From Gammaproteobacteria bacterium (GTDB taxonomy: Bacteria > Pseudomonadota > Gammaproteobacteria > DSM-26407): a stretch of DNA of 8,528 nt. Below are positions 5,027 through 8,528 of the stretch, one piece after another. The notes below the pieces were generated by a model, which saw nothing but the letters and a program-made list of their open reading frames with translations, searched no databases and was not told the DNA's origin. A program made the translations under genes and the position numbers. Every line of letters starts with the position of its first letter. The first letter of the stretch is position 1. The stretch lies in the NCBI GenBank assembly GCA_028694565.1, contig JAQVKR010000090.1, positions 1-8,528 of the forward strand. The letters run 5' to 3'.

Positions 5027-6661
5027 TCAGTGGATCACCAGCTCGGCCCCGGCGGTCTCGGCGAGCCGGCCGGGGTCGAGGCGGAAGTTGTCCAGCCGCT
5101 GCAGGTGGAAGCGGTCGAACCAGGCCGCCAGCGGCCGCTCGATGGCGCGGTCGTAGTCCGGGTTCACGGCATGGGTGCGCCCCCGCACCGGGTTGACGAC
5201 CCGGCCGTCGCGCACCACCGGCACGCCGTCCTTGAGCACCAGCCGGGCGGCGCGGAACATCTCCCCCCGGTCCTCGAGGTCGGCGTAGACGGCGATGTCC
5301 GCCACCGCGCCGGGGCCGAGGTGGCCGCGGTCGCCGAGCCCCAGCAGGCGCGCGGGCGCGGCGCGGGTCATCGTCGCGATCTCGTACAGGGTGTACTCCC
5401 GCTCCAGGTGGCGCAGCAGGCAGGCGTCGGCGGCCTCGGGGTGGATGCGCGCCAGCCAGCGGGCGCGGTGGTCGCGGCTCATGAGCAGGTGGAACAGCTC
5501 CGGGTAGGCGGTGAAGGGGGCGCCGTTGGGGTGGTCGGTGGTGAAGAAGACCCGCCACGGGTCGTCCACCAGCAGGAACAGCTCCAGGCCGATGGCCCAC
5601 TGCAGGGCGTTGACGAAGTTACCGGCCCGGTAGCGGAACGGCACGATGCCGCCGCCGCCGTCCTCGCCCTCCCACAGCGCCCACTTGCGCGGCCGGGCGA
5701 TGCCGCGGGCGGCGTGCTGGCGCATCACGTCGCCGGAGATGGTCACCGTCTGGCCGAACAGCACCTGGCCCACGTCCACGGTGATGTTGGGATGGCGCCC
5801 CAGCGCCTCGGCCAGGCGCGCGGCGCCGGTGGAGAAGCCGTGGGGGCCGTCGGCGCCGTAGCCGTAGAACTGCACGTGGGCCAGGTGCATGGGCAGCCCC
5901 TCGGCCGCCTCCATGGTGCGCAGCGCCGTGTCCACGTTGCCGGGCACGCCCAGGTTGTTGCAGTGGACGTGCAGGGGATGCCCGACGCCGAGCGCCACCA
6001 CCGCCCGCTGCAGGGCGTTGAGGATGCGCCGGGAGGTGACCCCGTAGAAGGGCACCTCGTCGTCGAGCCCGAACTCGCGGGCGTTGAACCTGAAGGCGGC
6101 GGCCCCGCCGGCGTTGATCACCTTCACCCCGAGGCACTGGGTGGCGCACAGGGTCCAGGCCACGTAGTCGTTGACGGTGGCCTGCCCGGCGCCCCCGCGC
6201 AGCAGCCGCAGCAGGAAGTCGTCGTTGCCGAGAATCGCCAGCCCCGCCTTGTCGAGGATGGGGATGTCGGCCAGCTCCGCGTGGGCGTGGCCGGCGTTGA
6301 TGGGCAGCACCGCCGGCTCCACCACGGTGGTGAAGCCCATCTCCGCATAGCGGTAGCCGGTGTCGAAGGTGGACCAGGGCGAGCCGCCGAAGGGCAGCCC
6401 GGGGTAGCGGGCCTGCCGCGCCACGTGCTGCTCGGGCATCAGCACCCGGGCGTTGTTCACGTTGCCGCCGGCCACGTGGCTGTGGATGTCGATGGCGCCG
6501 GCCATCACCACCTGGCCCTCGAGCGGGTAGTGGACGTCCGCCATGGCGGGGTCGGCGGGCGGGGCGCAGATGCGGCCGTCGCGCAGGTAGATGTCGCGCA
6601 CCTCGCCGTCGATCCCCTGGGCCGGGTCGTAGATGCGTCCGCCGCTGAGCCGGGTCAGCAT
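5027..6661 (-). CDS. fhcA: FhcA, formyltransferase/hydrolase complex subunit A (formylmethanofuran dehydrogenase subunit A homologue)
   Basis: 544 residues, an amidohydrolase-fold subunit that in the Fhc complex hydrolyses the formyl group of formyl-methanofuran (methylofuran) to formate in the cytosol. The expected zinc ligands appear in order: His60 and His62 (DIHSH), Lys180 (GVKVINAGG, the lysine that is carboxylated in archaeal FwdA), His231/His233 (PLHVHCNNLG), His259/His262 (MHLAHVQFYGYG) and Asp376 (TTDHPNGAPF). All are intact, so the subunit should be catalytically competent. Assignment of the exact ligand among the paired histidines is by analogy. A small beta-domain is split between the N-terminus (about 1-53) and residues 445-500, as in cyclic amidohydrolases. 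ATG 6661 lies 1 nt after the fhcB stop, and GGGAGGAG at the end of fhcB serves as ribosome binding site about 5 nt upstream of the ATG. Length is typical for the family. fhcD does not follow it, which is unusual. Confidence 0.95.
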   Translation of the reverse strand: MLTRLSGGRIYDPAQGIDGEVRDIYLRDGRICAPPADPAMADVHYPLEGQVVMAGAIDIHSHVAGGNVNNARVLMPEQHVARQARYPGLPFGGSPWSTFDTGYRYAEMGFTTVVEPAVLPINAGHAHAELADIPILDKAGLAILGNDDFLLRLLRGGAGQATVNDYVAWTLCATQCLGVKVINAGGAAAFRFNAREFGLDDEVPFYGVTSRRILNALQRAVVALGVGHPLHVHCNNLGVPGNVDTALRTMEAAEGLPMHLAHVQFYGYGADGPHGFSTGAARLAEALGRHPNITVDVGQVLFGQTVTISGDVMRQHAARGIARPRKWALWEGEDGGGGIVPFRYRAGNFVNALQWAIGLELFLLVDDPWRVFFTTDHPNGAPFTAYPELFHLLMSRDHRARWLARIHPEAADACLLRHLEREYTLYEIATMTRAAPARLLGLGDRGHLGPGAVADIAVYADLEDRGEMFRAARLVLKDGVPVVRDGRVVNPVRGRTHAVNPDYDRAIERPLAAWFDRFHLQRLDNFRLDPGRLAETAGAELVIH

Positions 6662-6662
6662 G

Positions 6663-7961
6663 TCAGTTCTCCTCCCGCGCGGGGATCAGCCCGAGGATGC
6701 GCTCGAGCACCGCCGCGGCGGTGGGCCAGGGATTGTCGCGCAGGCGGCGCAGCCCGAGGGTGGCGAGCCCGTCGCCGCGGTGGATGAGCCCGGCGTGGTC
6801 GATGCCCGGCACGCCCACGGGAATGAAGACCGCGGGCTCGGCGGCGAGCCGCAGCCCCGGGTGGCCCACCGCGACGGTGGGCACTGGGGACTCCGGCGGG
6901 GCCGGGTCCGGGCGCAGGCAGGAGAGCCACAGCAGGGCGTCGGCCTCGCCGGCCGCCAGCAGGCGATCGCCGCGGTTCAGGTAGGGGTCGTAGACGGCGC
7001 GGCCGCCGGCGAGGGCGGTGGGCAGGCTGAAGCCGCTGTGCCAGGCGCAGGCCTGGTGGGCGCTGGCGTCGGCGTCGCCCGCGCCGAGGGGCAGCAGCGC
7101 GGCGCGGCCGGTCTCGTTCAGCGACCGGACCAGGCCGGCGGCCTGCTCCAGGGCGAGATCGGCATGGGGGAAGCCGAACTCCGCCGCGCTCCAGGCGATG
7201 ACCGGGTAGCGGGCCGCCCGCAGCCGCGCCAGCAGCGTCGCCAGCGCCGCCCGCCCGGCGCCGCCCGCCCCGTCGGCCATGACCGGCCGCCCGGCGAGCA
7301 GCGCCCGCAGCAGGCCCAGCGCCTCGCCGGCCCGCGCCACGGGCACCGGCAGCAGCTCCGGCGCGAGCGCCCGCACCGCCTCCGGCAGGGTCTCCGGCGC
7401 CGCCGGGTCGAGGATCACCAGCGCCGGCCCCGCCCCGCCGTCCAGCCGCTCGGCGGGCCGCAGCACCCGGCCGGCCAGCCGCGGCAGGCGCCGGAACAGG
7501 CCGGCGCCCAGCACCACCAGCAGGTCGCAGCGGTTGCGCACCTCGCCCAGGCTGGCGGTCATCCAGCCGTCGCTCTGGAACACGGCGAGGTTGCGCCGCA
7601 GGGCGTCGCCGTGGGCATGGTCCACCGTGGCCCCGAGGGCCCGGGCCAGGCGCAGGGCGGCGCGGATGCCGGCGAGATCGGCGGCCAGCCCGCTCACCAG
7701 CGGCGCCCGCGCCCCGCCGAGCAGGCCGGCGGCCGCGGCGCAGGCCGCCTCGAGGCTCGCCGGCGCGCCGCCCACCCGCGGGGCGGCCGGGGCCGACAGG
7801 GCCGCGTCCGCCGCCGCAGCGGCGGCGTCCAGGATCGGGCAGTCGGGGGCGCTGAAGCGCAGCCGCGCCCCGTTCAGGACCGGTGACAGATCGTCACACC
7901 CCAGTGCACAGAAGGGACAGGGGACGGTGGCGGCGGCGGTGGCGGGGCGGGCATCGGTCAT
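6663..7961 (-). CDS. fhcB: FhcB, formyltransferase/hydrolase complex subunit B (formylmethanofuran dehydrogenase subunit B homologue)
   Basis: 432 residues, homologous to the molybdenum/tungsten subunit FwdB/FmdB of archaeal formylmethanofuran dehydrogenase. In bacterial Fhc this subunit no longer performs redox chemistry and is thought to be structural. Recognisable blocks are CPFCALGCDD at the N-terminus, TASLGEVRNRCDLLVVLGAG (135-154), HQACAWHSGF (302-311), EADALLWLSC (339-348) and the C-terminal VFIPVGVPGIDHAG (378-391). The N-terminal cysteines Cys15, Cys18, Cys22 and Cys41 match the Fe-S pattern of FwdB. In contrast, the segment that in FwdB reads VCHGPS aligns here to DALRRN (119-124), so the metal-ligand Cys is Ala120. 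ATG 7961 is the only plausible start; AAGGAG at 7982-7977 is about 15 nt away, longer than usual, and may be tied up in a hairpin. Ala/Gly-rich low-complexity stretches (about 46-60 and 230-250) are typical of this GC level. It is followed 1 nt later by fhcA. Confidence 0.93.
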   Translation of the reverse strand: MTDARPATAAATVPCPFCALGCDDLSPVLNGARLRFSAPDCPILDAAAAAADAALSAPAAPRVGGAPASLEAACAAAAGLLGGARAPLVSGLAADLAGIRAALRLARALGATVDHAHGDALRRNLAVFQSDGWMTASLGEVRNRCDLLVVLGAGLFRRLPRLAGRVLRPAERLDGGAGPALVILDPAAPETLPEAVRALAPELLPVPVARAGEALGLLRALLAGRPVMADGAGGAGRAALATLLARLRAARYPVIAWSAAEFGFPHADLALEQAAGLVRSLNETGRAALLPLGAGDADASAHQACAWHSGFSLPTALAGGRAVYDPYLNRGDRLLAAGEADALLWLSCLRPDPAPPESPVPTVAVGHPGLRLAAEPAVFIPVGVPGIDHAGLIHRGDGLATLGLRRLRDNPWPTAAAVLERILGLIPAREEN

Positions 7962-7968
7962 GGGCTTC

Positions 7969-8003
7969 GCTGATCTCTCCTTGCATCCGGCGGGAGATTC
8001 AGC
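7969..8003 (-). promoter_or_regulatory. Interrupted inverted repeat covering the fhcB Shine-Dalgarno
   Basis: On the minus strand GCTGA-A-TCTCC (8003-7993) can pair with GGAGA-GA-TCAGC (7980-7969) around a 12-nt loop, giving two 5-bp stems with a small internal loop. The GGAGA arm is the core of the AAGGAGAG that is the only candidate ribosome binding site of fhcB, and the stem ends 7 nt before the ATG. Formation would hide the site. The pairing is real, but a regulatory role is inference, and 5-bp stems arise by chance easily. Confidence 0.3.
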
Positions 8004-8036
8004 AAGAACCGGACCAGCGCCGTTGCGCCGCGCGGG

Positions 8037-8528
8037 TCAGGCGCGCCGGCGGCGGGTGGGGCCCGGGGCGGTCGGCCGTGCGAGGTCCGCGGCGGGGGGC
8101 CGCACCACGCTGCCCCAGTCGAGGGGCTGGTCCTGGACGTAGCGCTTTCCCAGCCGGTGGGCGATCTCCGCCCGCTCCAGCTCCACCCCGAGGTAGAAGG
8201 CGTGGCCGCCGTCGCCCTCGACCCCGAGGGCGTGGTAGAGCTCGAACGGGTCGCTGCCGCTGCGCACGCCGTCGCGGTTGTAGACGTGGATGCCCGCCGC
8301 GCTCACCTGGATGCGGAAGTTGGGATCGCGCACCGCGCCGGCCGCGGCGGCGATCTCCTCCGGGGTGTAGGGGAAGGGGCGGCGCTCCCGGTGGGCGGCG
8401 AGCCCCCCGTGCAGCCGCTTGGGCAGGCGCTGCTCGGCCCGGGCCCGGAACATGATGCGCCGGGCGAGATCCGCCTCGCGCACGGCGCTGGCGCAGTGGG
8501 GGCTCACCTGGGTGGTGAGCACGTGGCG
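8037..8528 (-). CDS. Dihydropteroate synthase-like protein (DUF6513 type) of the H4MPT cluster, partial, N-terminus beyond the right edge
   Basis: The 163 visible codons are open to the window edge with no start needed inside; the GTG at 8522 is internal, preceded in frame by Arg-His. The segment contains LTTQVSPHCASAVREADLAR, RIMFRARAEQRLPKRLHGGL, IQVSAAGIHVYNRDG, HAFYLGVELERAEIAHRLG and GKRYVQDQPLDWG. This is the C-terminal signature I associate with the large pterin-binding (dihydropteroate synthase-related, DUF6513) proteins found in bacterial H4MPT gene sets. They are presumed to act in methanopterin biosynthesis in the cytosol. The pterin-binding barrel itself lies off the window, so the catalytic part cannot be checked. 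The tail after residue 147 is a basic Pro/Arg low-complexity stretch ending RRRRA. It is separated from fhcB by 75 nt and is probably in the same transcription unit, with no clear terminator between. Confidence 0.77.
   Translation of the reverse strand, partial: RHVLTTQVSPHCASAVREADLARRIMFRARAEQRLPKRLHGGLAAHRERRPFPYTPEEIAAAAGAVRDPNFRIQVSAAGIHVYNRDGVRSGSDPFELYHALGVEGDGGHAFYLGVELERAEIAHRLGKRYVQDQPLDWGSVVRPPAADLARPTAPGPTRRRRA

Noticed and set aside
4452..5600. N-terminal extension of the mfnB frame upstream to 5600 on the minus strand
   Set aside because: It is a Pro/Arg/Gly-rich out-of-frame reading of fhcA and DUF447; the real mfnB begins at the ATGA overlap at 4451, where the family homology starts.
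4472..6787. 771-codon open frame on the plus strand, antisense to DUF447, fhcA and the end of fhcB
   Set aside because: The translation is His/Gly/Val/Gln-rich low-complexity sequence with no domain, and it lies exactly opposite genes with clear family signatures. Stop-poor antisense frames are expected at this GC content.
6633..7886. 417-codon plus-strand open frame antisense to fhcB
   Set aside because: Low-complexity Gln/Gly/Ala/Arg composition, no recognisable motif, and fully overlapped by fhcB.
1..8528. Search for tRNA or rRNA genes, CRISPR arrays, transposases, integrases or direct-repeat arrays
   Set aside because: None was visible; all long stretches are accounted for by the listed genes.

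Overview
The window is GC-rich DNA (about 72% by eye, over 80% in places) from a bacterium, most likely a proteobacterium. The main evidence is a bacterial methanofuran/tetrahydromethanopterin (H4MPT)-type C1 gene set next to ordinary proteobacterial genes: a ClC protein with CBS domains, an S1-domain RNA-binding protein and a lipoprotein. I cannot name the genus.

Right part (3741-8528, all minus strand) is a C1-transfer cluster, read right to left. It holds the C-terminal part of a dihydropteroate-synthase-like/DUF6513 protein, then fhcB, fhcA, a DUF447 flavoprotein-like gene and mfnB. From fhcB to mfnB the genes are 1 nt apart, 12 nt apart, or overlap by 4 nt (ATGA), so they almost certainly form one operon. 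FhcA and FhcB belong to the formyltransferase/hydrolase complex, which moves the formyl group from H4MPT to a methanofuran analogue and hydrolyses it to formate. MfnB makes the furan precursor of that cofactor, so the operon couples cofactor supply to cofactor use. The other two Fhc subunits, fhcD and fhcC, do not follow fhcA as I would expect and are not in the window.

Middle part (2873-3740). A small plus-strand gene of unknown function (3034-3525) has a good extended -10 promoter, a strong Shine-Dalgarno sequence and clearly lower GC than its neighbours. A perfect 9-bp inverted repeat overlaps its -35 region. It diverges from the ClC gene and converges on mfnB.

Left part (1-2872, minus strand). 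A ClC-family anion channel/transporter with C-terminal CBS domains is followed by a small outer-membrane-type lipoprotein and the N-terminal part of a multi-S1-domain RNA-binding protein that runs off the left edge. The S1 gene has no Shine-Dalgarno sequence and carries an AT-rich element just before its ATG.

The most notable points are: an FhcB that keeps four cysteines in an Fe-S-type pattern but has lost the metal-ligand cysteine of its archaeal relatives; the split fhc operon; a ClC with valine at the internal proton-glutamate position; the unknown gene and its dyad; and a possible hairpin over the fhcB ribosome binding site. The very long antisense open frames across the window are by-products of high GC and were rejected.
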